Origin: Duganella sp. SG902
GTDB lineage: Bacteria; Pseudomonadota; Gammaproteobacteria; Burkholderiales; Burkholderiaceae_D
Length of the DNA: 64,000 nucleotides
Direction of reading: 5' to 3'
Assembly: GCF_013376005.1 (NCBI RefSeq)
Contig: NZ_JABMJK010000012.1
Coordinates: 155,399-219,398 of the forward strand
Shown here piece by piece: positions 1 to 7,588 of this stretch. The notes beneath the pieces are model-generated. The model saw nothing but the letters and a program-made list of their open reading frames with translations. It had not been told where the DNA came from and searched no databases. Made by a program: the position numbers and the translations under genes. Each line of letters opens with the position of its first letter. Positions within the stretch are counted from its first letter, which is position 1.

Positions 1-251
1 TGCGCCGCACGCAACAGAGCAACGACGGCGAAGTGATACGCAAATGGGCGATCGCCGGCCAGGGCTACGCGTACAAGTCGATCCTCGATATTTCGGACGA
101 TCTTCGTTGCGGGCGGCTGGTGACGGTGCTGGACGAATATTTCACGGACAGCGCGCCGCTCAATCTCCTCTACCACCGCAACCGCTATCAGCCGCCGCGC
201 ATCGCCCAGCTTATTGCGTTTTTGATGGAGCGCTTTGCGGATCTGACATAA
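1..251 (+). CDS. LysR-family regulator, C-terminal end only
   Basis: The gene enters from the left edge, and an open frame runs from base 3 to a TAA at 249-251. The visible last 80 or so residues (…GQGYAYKSILDISDDL…GRLVTVLDEY…) resemble the end of a LysR substrate-binding domain: a 'G-G-A' type turn, an 'L..G.Lv.vL' strand, and a closing helix with 'P.ri..li.fl.e'. The DNA-binding half lies outside the window, so the target is unknown. Its last 41 bases overlap the end of the convergent SnoaL-like gene. Confidence 0.7.
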   Translation, partial: RRTQQSNDGEVIRKWAIAGQGYAYKSILDISDDLRCGRLVTVLDEYFTDSAPLNLLYHRNRYQPPRIAQLIAFLMERFADLT

Positions 252-693
252 GTCCCATTTGCCGCAGCAGCGTGAGGTTGTCCTCAAGATGCCAGTTTTC
301 CGCGATGCGGCCGTCCACCACCCGGTACAGGTCGAAGGCCTGGAAATCGATGGCCTGGCCCTGGCCTTGTGTGCCGCCAAACCGGCCGGTGAAGTGGCCC
401 GTGAAGTGCAGGCGCACCGACACTTGATCGCCGTGCGGCACGATGTGGGTGGCTTCGGCCTTCAGGTCGGGGACGGCGGCGCGGAAAGCTTGGGAGGCCT
501 GCAGCGGGCCGCCCGGACCTTGCTCGCGGCCTGGCGGCAAGGTGCGGTCGATGAAGTTGGGCGCCAGCGCCTTTTGCGCCAGCGCGGGGTCGCCGGTATT
601 CCAGAACGCGGCGTAGGTGCGCGCGGCGTCAACGACAGGATCGGCGTGGGCGGTGCCGGCGGCCAGCAGACTGGCAATGAGAAGTGCTTTCAT
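211..693 (-). CDS. Secreted SnoaL-like / NTF2-fold protein
   Basis: This is a 160-residue protein. A signal peptide (about residues 1-17, MKALLIASLLAAGTAHA) indicates export. The rest fits the SnoaL-like NTF2 cone fold: an opening helix (VVDAARTYAAFWNTGD), a central 'F.AAVPDLKAE.THIV' segment, and strands ending in 'GRIAENWHLEDNLTLLRQMGL', typical of the SnoaL/ester-cyclase type. Members bind or isomerise small ligands; no substrate can be read here. Its 3' end overlaps the convergent LysR gene by 41 bases. It lies 111 bases downstream of the SDR gene on the same strand and could be co-transcribed with it. Confidence 0.7.
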   Translation of the reverse strand: MKALLIASLLAAGTAHADPVVDAARTYAAFWNTGDPALAQKALAPNFIDRTLPPGREQGPGGPLQASQAFRAAVPDLKAEATHIVPHGDQVSVRLHFTGHFTGRFGGTQGQGQAIDFQAFDLYRVVDGRIAENWHLEDNLTLLRQMGLMSDPQSAPSKTQ

Positions 694-804
694 AGGGGCT
701 TCCTTTTCGTGAGTGAATGGAAGCCATTGTCCGCGCCGCGCGCCTGCGGCGGAATGCGGCCGGCGCTTGAAGCACCTTCAACGCCAGCTTGAATATCGCC
801 GGGG

Positions 805-1551
805 CTAACGCGCGCCGGCGGCGTCGATGATGGCGCCGCTGACGTAGGAGGACTGCTCGCCGAGCAGCCACAAGATGGTTTCGGCGATTTCCTCCGGCTG
901 GCCGCCGCGCCCCAGCGGCACGGTGGACGCCAGCTTGTTCACGCGGTCGGCGTCGCCGCCGCTGGCGTGGATGTCGGTGTAGATGATCCCCGGCCGCACG
1001 CAGTTCACGCGGATGCCTTCCGGGCCCACCTCTTTCGACAAGCCCAGCGTCAGCACATCCACCGCGCCCTTGGAGGCGGCGTAATCGATGTACACATTGC
1101 CGCCGCCATGGCGCGCCGCGCCGGACGACACGTTGACGATGCCGCCGCCCTGCCCGCCGCGCGCGGTCGACATGCGCTTGACCGCTTCTCGGCTGCACAG
1201 GAAATAGCTGAGGATATTGGTGCTGAACACCCGTTGCAGGCGCTCGGCCGACATGTCGGCCAGCTTGCCCCGCTGTTCCAGCACACCGACGTTGTTGACC
1301 AGCGCCGTCAACGGTCCCAGTTGCCGGTCGACCGCAGCGAACAGCCGCAGCACGTCCGCTTCCACGCCGACGTCGGCCTGCACGGCGATCGCCTCGCCGC
1401 CTTCGGCCACGATCTGCGCGCGCAGGCGCTCGGCCGCCGCCGCGTTGCTGTGGTAGTTGATGCAGACCGCGTAACCTCGGCGGCTCGCCAGCAAGGCCGT
1501 CGCCGCGCCGATACCCCGGCTGCTGCCGGTGACCAGCATCACCTGCTTCAT
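805..1551 (-). CDS. SDR-family NAD(P)-dependent oxidoreductase
   Basis: This is a 248-residue classical short-chain dehydrogenase when started at MKQVMLVTGS. The nucleotide-binding TGSSRGIG motif is at the N-terminus, followed by NNVG, the catalytic Ser in NVSSGAARHG, and Y-AAS-K (YAASKGAVD). The C-terminal 'GAIIDAAGAR' is usual for the family. An in-frame extension to 1602 exists. I reject it because ATG at 1549-1551 overlaps the upstream stop as TAATG, a normal translational-coupling arrangement. The substrate is unknown. The partner gene just upstream is a small membrane protein. Confidence 0.85.
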   Translation of the reverse strand: MKQVMLVTGSSRGIGAATALLASRRGYAVCINYHSNAAAAERLRAQIVAEGGEAIAVQADVGVEADVLRLFAAVDRQLGPLTALVNNVGVLEQRGKLADMSAERLQRVFSTNILSYFLCSREAVKRMSTARGGQGGGIVNVSSGAARHGGGNVYIDYAASKGAVDVLTLGLSKEVGPEGIRVNCVRPGIIYTDIHASGGDADRVNKLASTVPLGRGGQPEEIAETILWLLGEQSSYVSGAIIDAAGAR

Positions 1552-1883
1552 TACTTCTCGGGGCTGAGATGACTCAGCGCATAGGTCAGGTGCTGCCACC
1601 AATGCTCACGCGACTGCACGGTGCGCAGGCATTTGCGGTCCAGCTCCGTCTTGAAAATCGGATCCACGCACTGCTTGGTCAACAGCGCGTTGCGCTGGTT
1701 CTCGGCATTCACCAGCGCAACGCATAGCCAGAAGATCACGCCCAGGAACACAATCACCAGGCTCCACGCCAGATGATTGATGTAAGTCCATTCAAACAAG
1801 TTCTCCAGCATCGGCGAAGATTCCTTGTAGATCTTCATGACCTGGCCTTCGACTTCCTCTCGTTCGTTTCGTGGGAATTTCAT
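1551..1883 (-). CDS. Small single-pass membrane protein of unknown function
   Basis: This is a 110-residue protein. It has a charged N-terminus, then one hydrophobic segment at about residues 38-60 (LAWSLVIVFLGVIFWLCVALV). The C-terminal half has two cysteines (C72, C85) and several His and Trp residues. I do not recognise a family. It is 22 bases downstream of dsbA, and its TAA overlaps the SDR start by one base, so dsbA, this gene and the SDR gene may form one transcript. The two cysteines next to dsbA could mean a DsbA client, but that is speculation. Confidence 0.6.
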   Translation of the reverse strand: MKFPRNEREEVEGQVMKIYKESSPMLENLFEWTYINHLAWSLVIVFLGVIFWLCVALVNAENQRNALLTKQCVDPIFKTELDRKCLRTVQSREHWWQHLTYALSHLSPEK

Positions 1884-1905
1884 CGTCTTACCCGTCCTTC
1901 CTTGA

Positions 1906-2562
1906 TTACTTCTTGCCGGCGCGTTCCTGCAGCGACTTCGCCACCAGGCTGTCCACCACCTGGAACATGACCTTGTGCGCCGCGTCAGCCGACGTCAAGC
2001 CGTGGCCCGCCACCGCCGGCGAGGTGGTGTAACGGCCGTCGATGACCAGTGCCGGCACACTATCCAGTTTATACTGAGTTGCCACTTGCTGCGCGCGTTT
2101 CAGCTTGGTCTGCACACCGAAGGAATTGAACGCCTCCAGGTACTTTGCCTTGTCCACGCCGTTCTTCACCACGAAGTCCAGCAGCGCGGCGTCGGTGTTC
2201 AGGCGGTTGCGCTCGACGTGGATGGCGTGGAACAGTTTTTCGTGCAGGTTGGTCACGTTCAGCGCTTCCAGCGTGTAGAACGCCTTGGCTTGGGCGTCGT
2301 CACCCATGTGCATGCGCTTGAAGACGATCTTGTCGCTGTTCTTTTTCACCCAGTCGGCCAGCACCGGATCGAGCACGTTGCAATGCGGGCAGTGATACAT
2401 GAAGAACTCTAGCACCTCGACCTTTTTGCCGGTATCCGGGCGCGGGCCGTTGACGGTGTTGTAATCCAGGCCATCCTTGAAGTCGGCGGCGGTGGCGCCA
2501 GCGGCGGCCGCCACGAAGGCGACGGTGGCGAGCAGTGGGCGCAGGAAGCTCAGGAAACGCAT
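1906..2562 (-). CDS. dsbA: Thiol:disulfide interchange protein DsbA
   Basis: This is the periplasmic oxidase that introduces disulfide bonds into exported proteins. The 218 residues start with a signal peptide (MRFLSFLRPLLATVAFVAAA…). The active site C58-P-H-C61 follows 'EFFMYHC', and the cis-Pro loop is 'VPALVIDGRY' near residue 170. Length and motifs match proteobacterial DsbA. It lies 81 bases downstream of btuF on the same strand. Confidence 0.93.
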   Translation of the reverse strand: MRFLSFLRPLLATVAFVAAAAGATAADFKDGLDYNTVNGPRPDTGKKVEVLEFFMYHCPHCNVLDPVLADWVKKNSDKIVFKRMHMGDDAQAKAFYTLEALNVTNLHEKLFHAIHVERNRLNTDAALLDFVVKNGVDKAKYLEAFNSFGVQTKLKRAQQVATQYKLDSVPALVIDGRYTTSPAVAGHGLTSADAAHKVMFQVVDSLVAKSLQERAGKK

Positions 2563-2643
2563 ATCTATCCTTCATATGAGATAAGTGGAAACGCGGGGAG
2601 ATTACCACCTTTTTCACCTTAGGGCCCAGGGGTTAAGCCGGAC

Positions 2644-3525
2644 TTAAGGCCGATGGCGGCGCGCCGTCTCCAGTTTTTCACACAGCACGGCCAGGCCGTC
2701 GGCGATGCGCGGCGTGGCCCGCACCAGCAGTTCGCTGTCCAGCATGAACAGGTTGTCGCGCTGTACCGCCAGCAGGCCTTTGTACGGCTTCCAGATGTTG
2801 ACGCCGGACTGGCCGTCATGCTGCTCGCCGCCGATGATGGCTTCTGGATTTTCCTGCAACACGGCCTCGGTGCTGACTGAGGGCGCCGTCACCTTCAGGC
2901 CGGCGAACACATTGCGGCCGCCGCAAGCGCGCAGCGCGTCGCTGACGATATGCTCGCCGTTGAGTGTGAACAGCGGCTTTTCCCAGATCTGGTAGAACAC
3001 CTTGACCGGCGCGCGTTGGGCGTAGGCGGCGCTCAGCTTGCCGATCTTCTGGCGATAGTCGCGCGCGGCCGCCTGCGCGGTGGCGTCGGTGCCCAGCAGC
3101 TGGCCGAGGCGGGTCAGGCTGGTGGCCACGTCGTCGAGCTTTTTCGGTTCGCTATAGAACACAGGAATGCCCAGGCTTTTCAGTTGCGCCAATTGGGGGC
3201 CAGTGTTCCCTGTCTGCCACACCACCAGCAAATCCGGGCGCAGCGCCAGCAGGCGCTCCATGTCGATCCGCGCGTCGCTGCCGATGACCGGGATGCGCTT
3301 GGCCGCTTCCGGGTAGTCGCTGTAGCTCATGGCGCCGACCACGCGCTCGCCGCCGCCGGCCGCGAACAGCAGCTCGGTGATGTGCGGCGCGGTCGAGATC
3401 ACGCGCTGCGCCGGCCTGGTTAGTGTGACGCTGTTGCCGGCGTCGTCCCGCACGGTGATCGCGGCTTGCGCCGCGCCGCCGGCCAAGGCAAGCATCAGCA
3501 TCAGCATCGGTAGCGCGCCGCGCAT
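2644..3525 (-). CDS. btuF: Periplasmic cobalamin-binding protein BtuF
   Basis: Substrate-binding component for vitamin B12 uptake, helical-backbone metal-receptor fold. It is 293 residues from MRGALPM, with a signal peptide ending near GGAAQAA. It then shows 'RVISTAPHITELLFAAGGGERVVGAM', 'LRPDLLVVW' and a C-terminal 'ARTP…' region. The start at 3525 overlaps the btuB-like stop as TGATG; a longer frame to 3654 reads into the receptor gene and is unlikely. No btuC or btuD permease/ATPase is adjacent, so the inner-membrane part must be elsewhere. Confidence 0.85.
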   Translation of the reverse strand: MRGALPMLMLMLALAGGAAQAAITVRDDAGNSVTLTRPAQRVISTAPHITELLFAAGGGERVVGAMSYSDYPEAAKRIPVIGSDARIDMERLLALRPDLLVVWQTGNTGPQLAQLKSLGIPVFYSEPKKLDDVATSLTRLGQLLGTDATAQAAARDYRQKIGKLSAAYAQRAPVKVFYQIWEKPLFTLNGEHIVSDALRACGGRNVFAGLKVTAPSVSTEAVLQENPEAIIGGEQHDGQSGVNIWKPYKGLLAVQRDNLFMLDSELLVRATPRIADGLAVLCEKLETARRHRP

Positions 3526-5459
3526 CAGAAGTCGTAGCGCGCCGAGATTTTCAGCTGGCGGCCGTTCGACGGATAGATGTAGCCCTTGCAGGCGAAGGCC
3601 TGCGAGAAGTATGCCTTGTCCGCCAGGTTCTGCCCCGACACGGCCCACTCCCACTGGCCGAATTTACGCGCGTAGCGCGCATCCAGGGTGGTGTAGGATG
3701 GGATCTCGCCGGCACAGGTGTTATTGAAGTCGTCGCCGTAGCGCTGCTTGTCCACCCATTGCGCGCCGATGTCGGCGGTCTGGCCGTCGCCGGTCCAGGC
3801 CAGGCGCGCGGTCAGCGTGTTGTTCGGCACCAGCACCATCTCCTTGCCGTTGTTGACGCCTTCGCGGAACTTGGCCTGGACGTGCTGATAGTGCGCGCTG
3901 ACGGCCCATGCGGCGTCGATCCTCTGTTCCGCGTCCAGCTCGAAGCCCTGGCGGCGGGTCGGGTCCAGATTGGTGTTGACGCCGAAGTTCACGGTCGGAT
4001 CGTAGAAGATTTCGTTGGTCAGGTTGTGGCGGAACACGCGCGCCGTGATCTTCCGCATGGCGGTGGCGTAGCTCAGGCCCAGTTCCGCGTCATGCGATTG
4101 CTGCGGCGCCAGCGGCTTGTTGACGCTCGGGGTCAGCGCGTTGTCGTCCGAGTTGGCGACGCGATAGCTCTGTCCCAGCTTGCCGAACACGGTGACGTCG
4201 CTCACCGGCATGTAGCTCGCCTGCAGCTCCCACGCGTTCAAACCCTGCACCACGTTATAGCCGGTGGTGGCGTAGCCCAGCGGATTGGCGAAGTCCTTGT
4301 CGAAGATTTCGCGGCGCACGCCGGCCGAGACACGCCCTTCATGCGCGGCGTCGAAGCGCAGCTCGTCGCGCAGGTACAGCGCCTTCGATTTCTGATTGGC
4401 GTCGGCGCGGGAATAATCGGAGACCGTGGTGCGCTCCCATTTGATGAAGTCCACACCGGCCACCAGTTCATTCACCATGCCGTTGATCGCGCCCAGTTTG
4501 CGCACGCGCGGCGAGAACTGCAGCTGCTTGCTTTCGTAGGTGCCGACCGATGGCACGCCGCCGTAGAAGTAGGTCGACTCCACGGTTTTCTTGCGGTACG
4601 AGAGATCGGCGGCGAGATCGTGGCCTGCCACGCGGTATTGGCCGGCCACGGTCAGGCGGTCACTGTCGAGCGAGCCGTTGTCATTCGGCGTTTTGGTCTG
4701 GCGCGGATTGGCGTTGAATTCCGCCTCGGTCAGCGAACCGGCCAGGCGCATGTCCTGGCGCGCGCCCTCGTAGCGGAAGCCGATGCGGTCGAACTGGTTG
4801 GCGAACCATTGCGCGCCGCCGCTGAAATGGGTTTGCTTGAAGTCGTTGTTGTCGCGGTAGTTGTCGCTGCGCTGAGTGTCGAGCGTGGCGTCGGCCGCGA
4901 AGTTGTTCCAGGCCTGTGCGCCGGACACGCGCACCTCGCCGGCGCGGAACTGGCCGCCCTCGACGAACACGCTGCCACGGCGGCTGTTGGCGCTCGGACG
5001 TTTGGTGACGATATTGATGACGCCACCGGTGGCGCCGTCGCCGTACAACACGCTGGCGCCGCCGCGCGTGATTTCGATGCGCTCCACGGTGTCGATCGGG
5101 ATGGTGGACAGGATGGCGGTGGCCTGTTCGCTTTCCGACAAGCGCACGCCGTCCAGCACGATCACCAGATTCTGGCTGCTGTTGACGCCGAAGCCGCGCA
5201 GGTCGAGGCCGAAGTCGGGGCTGCCGTCCAGCGACTGGCGGCCGTACACGCCGCCGATCTTGCGGATGGCCGCGTTGACGTCGCCCGCGCCGGCGCGGCG
5301 GATCTCATCCGCGCTGATGATGGTGGCGCCGATCGGAGCCAGCGCCGGGTCGGCGTCGAAGCGCGAGCCGGTGACGGTCACGGTGCCGACATCTTCGGCG
5401 TGCGCGGCGAAGCACAGGGATACGGCGGCGGCCAGCAGGCAGGGACGGAATGCGGTCAT
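3525..5459 (-). CDS. btuB: TonB-dependent outer-membrane receptor, BtuB-like
   Basis: This is a 644-residue outer-membrane transporter. A signal peptide (about residues 1-21) precedes a TonB-box-like 'TVTVTGSRF'. The plug domain shows 'GGVYGRQSLDG', 'DLRGFGVNSSQNLVIVLDGVRLSE' and 'IEITRGGASVLYGDGATGGVINIVTKRP'. The β-barrel ends in F (…ARYDF), the usual insertion signal. The BtuB assignment rests mainly on the overlapping btuF gene, so the ligand is probably a corrinoid. The 5' leader to the divergent ygiD gene is too short for a cobalamin riboswitch, which is unusual for a B12 receptor. Confidence 0.78.
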   Translation of the reverse strand: MTAFRPCLLAAAVSLCFAAHAEDVGTVTVTGSRFDADPALAPIGATIISADEIRRAGAGDVNAAIRKIGGVYGRQSLDGSPDFGLDLRGFGVNSSQNLVIVLDGVRLSESEQATAILSTIPIDTVERIEITRGGASVLYGDGATGGVINIVTKRPSANSRRGSVFVEGGQFRAGEVRVSGAQAWNNFAADATLDTQRSDNYRDNNDFKQTHFSGGAQWFANQFDRIGFRYEGARQDMRLAGSLTEAEFNANPRQTKTPNDNGSLDSDRLTVAGQYRVAGHDLAADLSYRKKTVESTYFYGGVPSVGTYESKQLQFSPRVRKLGAINGMVNELVAGVDFIKWERTTVSDYSRADANQKSKALYLRDELRFDAAHEGRVSAGVRREIFDKDFANPLGYATTGYNVVQGLNAWELQASYMPVSDVTVFGKLGQSYRVANSDDNALTPSVNKPLAPQQSHDAELGLSYATAMRKITARVFRHNLTNEIFYDPTVNFGVNTNLDPTRRQGFELDAEQRIDAAWAVSAHYQHVQAKFREGVNNGKEMVLVPNNTLTARLAWTGDGQTADIGAQWVDKQRYGDDFNNTCAGEIPSYTTLDARYARKFGQWEWAVSGQNLADKAYFSQAFACKGYIYPSNGRQLKISARYDF

Positions 5460-5488
5460 GTGTCATCTCTCAGAATTTAGGCCCCGGC

Positions 5489-5494
5489 ATTATA
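5489..5494 (-). promoter_or_regulatory. Possible -10 box for the btuB-btuF operon
   Basis: A perfect TATAAT lies on the minus strand about 30 bases ahead of the btuB start, but no good -35 is placed 16-18 bases upstream. If it is used, the leader is only about 20-25 bases. Confidence 0.35.
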
Positions 5495-5546
5495 CGCCGG
5501 TCAAGATCATTCAGCTTTTAGATATGATCTATCTATATTTACCGCA

Positions 5547-5575
5547 TTGATGGCGCGGGCATCGGTGCTTATAGT
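5547..5575 (+). promoter_or_regulatory. Sigma-70 promoter for the ygiD-type gene
   Basis: TTGATG (5547-5552) and TATAGT (5570-5575) are separated by exactly 17 bases. Each box has one or two mismatches to consensus. The -10 lies about 20 bases ahead of the ATG at 5597, leaving room for the AAAGGA ribosome site at 5584-5589. Confidence 0.6.
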
Positions 5576-5596
5576 GAAGCCTGAAAGGAATTCGCC

Positions 5597-6391
5597 ATGA
5601 AACTACCTACTTACTTCCTGTCGCACGGCGGCGGCCCGTGGCCGTTCATGATGGACCAGGTCGGCCATTTATACGGCAAGCTGGATGCCTCGCTGCGCGA
5701 TATTCCGCGCCAGATCGGCGTGACGCCCAAGGCGGTGCTGGTGATCACCGCGCACTGGGAGGGCCGCGATTTCACGCTCTCCTCGTCCGCGCAGCCGCCG
5801 ATGATCTACGATTACGGCGGCTTCCCGCCGCACACCTATGAGGTGCAGTACCGCGCGCCCGGTTCGCCGGAACTGGCGGCGCAGGTGCAAGCTTTGCTCG
5901 ACGCCGGCGGCCACAAGGCGTTGCTCGATCCGCAGCGTGGTTTTGACCATGGCACTTTCAGCGCCATGTATCCGGTGTATCCGCAGGCGGATGTGCCGAT
6001 TGTGCAGTTGTCGCTGAAGTCCGGGCTCGATCCGCGGACGCACCTGGAGGTCGGCCGCTTGCTGGCGCCCCTGCGCGAACAGGGCGTGCTGATTGTCGGC
6101 AGCGGGCTGAGTTTCCATAATCTGCGCGCGTTCAACGCGGCTGGCGCGGCGGCATCGCATGCGTTTGATAGCTGGCTGCGCGAGACCATGGCCTTGCCGC
6201 CGCAGGAGCGCAGCGCGCGGTTGCTGGAGTGGGAAAAGGCGCCGGCCGCGCGCATGGCGCATCCGCGTGAGGAGCATTTGCTGCCGTTGATGGTGGTGCT
6301 GGGCGCGGCGGAGGATGAGGCGGCCAGTATGCCGTATCACGAGAACGCCTTCATGGGCGGCCTCGCCGTCAGCAGCTTCCGCTTCGGCTAA
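5597..6391 (+). CDS. ygiD: DODA-type extradiol ring-opening dioxygenase
   Basis: Metal-dependent dioxygenase of the class III LigB/DODA family, related to E. coli YgiD (4,5-DOPA extradiol dioxygenase). It has 264 residues, the usual length. Candidate metal and catalytic histidines are visible in SHGGGP (H10), TAHWEG (H53), GFDHG (H118), LSFHNL (H174) and the late HPREEHLLPL segment. The natural substrate in bacteria is uncertain. It is a single-gene unit with its own promoter, followed by REP-like repeats. Confidence 0.88.
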   Translation: MKLPTYFLSHGGGPWPFMMDQVGHLYGKLDASLRDIPRQIGVTPKAVLVITAHWEGRDFTLSSSAQPPMIYDYGGFPPHTYEVQYRAPGSPELAAQVQALLDAGGHKALLDPQRGFDHGTFSAMYPVYPQADVPIVQLSLKSGLDPRTHLEVGRLLAPLREQGVLIVGSGLSFHNLRAFNAAGAAASHAFDSWLRETMALPPQERSARLLEWEKAPAARMAHPREEHLLPLMVVLGAAEDEAASMPYHENAFMGGLAVSSFRFG

Positions 6392-6398
6392 CCCCGCC

Positions 6399-6536
6399 CG
6401 TCATTCCGGCGCAGGCCGGAATCCATGCTGAGGGTGCTGGCCGGCGGCCTGTGGATTCCGTTCGGGGCTGCGCTGGAATGACGTCTGGGGGTGCAGGTCG
6501 GCGTTCTATGGATTCCGGCCTGCGCCGGAATGACGT
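6399..6536. repeat. Cluster of three REP-like palindromic units
   Basis: Three related units fill the gap between ygiD and ylqF. Unit 1 (6399-6427) is GTCATTCCGGC-gcag-GCCGGAAT followed by CCATG. Unit 2 (about 6450-6483) is a degenerate inverted copy. Unit 3 (6507-6535) is a nearly perfect inverted copy of unit 1. Each unit folds into a hairpin and units 1 and 3 can also pair with each other. A related pair is at 34772-34857. This fits bacterial REP/BIME-type elements, which sit between genes and may act as transcription or RNA-stability signals. Confidence 0.75.
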
Positions 6537-6537
6537 G

Positions 6538-7488
6538 CTAGGTGCCGCGTTTGCCGTTGGCGGCGGCGCGGGCTTTCTCTTCGGCGATGGCGGCTTTCTC
6601 GGCCGCTTTCTTCGCCATCTCGGCTTCGTGCTGCTCCAGGCGTACCTTGCGCGTCTCCGGCGTCTCCAGCGAGATGCGTCCCAGCACGCCGCTGCGGTAG
6701 TCGCCCAGGAAGGTGTGCGCGGCCTTCTCGTAATCCAGGTCGCCGCCCTTCTGGCGGAAGCCGCGCTTGATGCCCACGCCCTCCACCACGCCGATCGCGT
6801 CGAACTTCTCGATCTCCTTGAACCCGTAGCGCGCCACCAGCAGCTCCGGATAGTGCACCAGCAGCTCGCCGGCCAGGAACTCGGCCACTTCCTCCTCGAT
6901 CAGCGCGTTCGAGCCGATGGCGTGGCTGGCGGCCAGCATCAGGCCATCGCTCGGCAAGGCGATCTTCGGCCACAGCATGCCGGGCGTGTCGACCAGCACG
7001 GTGTTCTTGTCGAGGTAGAGCTTTTGCTGCTGCTTGGTCACCGCCGGCTCGTCGCCCACCTTGGCCACGCGCTTTTTCAGCAGCGCGTTCATCAGCGTCG
7101 ATTTGCCGACGTTGGGAATCCCCATGATCATGATGCGCAGCGGCTTGGTCGGCACGCCGCGATGCGGCGCCAGCTGCTTTGCCAGGTCCGGAATGCGCGC
7201 CACGTCGGCCGGCTTCTTGGTGGTCATGGCGTAGGCGGTCACGCCCTCCTGGGCGTTGTAGTAGGCGCTCCAGGCGGCCGTCGCGGCCGGGTCGGCCAGG
7301 TCGATCTTGTTGAGGATCTTCAGGCATGGCCGCTGGCGGAACTTGCGCAGCTCCTCCACCATCGGGTTGGTGCTGGCTTCGGGCAGGCGCGCGTCGACCA
7401 CTTCGATCACCAGATCGGTGTTCTCCATCTGCTCCGCCGCCTTCTTTTTGGCGGCGTTCATATGCCCCGGGTACCATTGTATCGACAT
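6538..7488 (-). CDS. ylqF: Ribosome biogenesis GTPase YlqF/RbgA
   Basis: Circularly permuted GTPase that acts in large-subunit ribosome maturation. In the 316 residues the G-motifs appear in permuted order: NKID (G4, residues 60-63), then the P-loop GIPNVGKS (G1, 123-130), then DTPG (G3, 167-170). The N-terminal 'IQWYPGHMNAAKK' is a family signature. The C-terminus adds a Lys/Ala/Glu-rich tail likely to bind RNA. The stop sits directly at the end of the REP-like cluster. Confidence 0.93.
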   Translation of the reverse strand: MSIQWYPGHMNAAKKKAAEQMENTDLVIEVVDARLPEASTNPMVEELRKFRQRPCLKILNKIDLADPAATAAWSAYYNAQEGVTAYAMTTKKPADVARIPDLAKQLAPHRGVPTKPLRIMIMGIPNVGKSTLMNALLKKRVAKVGDEPAVTKQQQKLYLDKNTVLVDTPGMLWPKIALPSDGLMLAASHAIGSNALIEEEVAEFLAGELLVHYPELLVARYGFKEIEKFDAIGVVEGVGIKRGFRQKGGDLDYEKAAHTFLGDYRSGVLGRISLETPETRKVRLEQHEAEMAKKAAEKAAIAEEKARAAANGKRGT

Positions 7489-7588
7489 GCTCTGACCTTC
7501 AAAAACGTTCTGACAACCCGCTATTTTACCTTTATCATGAGGCGCTTTACACCATAATTACACAAACAACAACTCCGGAGTGCTGAAG

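Noticed and set aside
3759..5480. 573-codon open frame opposite the TonB receptor
   Set aside because: Shadow frame; the receptor signature on the other strand is unambiguous.
5460..5596. Cobalamin riboswitch ahead of the btuB-like gene
   Set aside because: The gap is 137 bases shared with a divergent promoter, and no B12-box sequence is seen.
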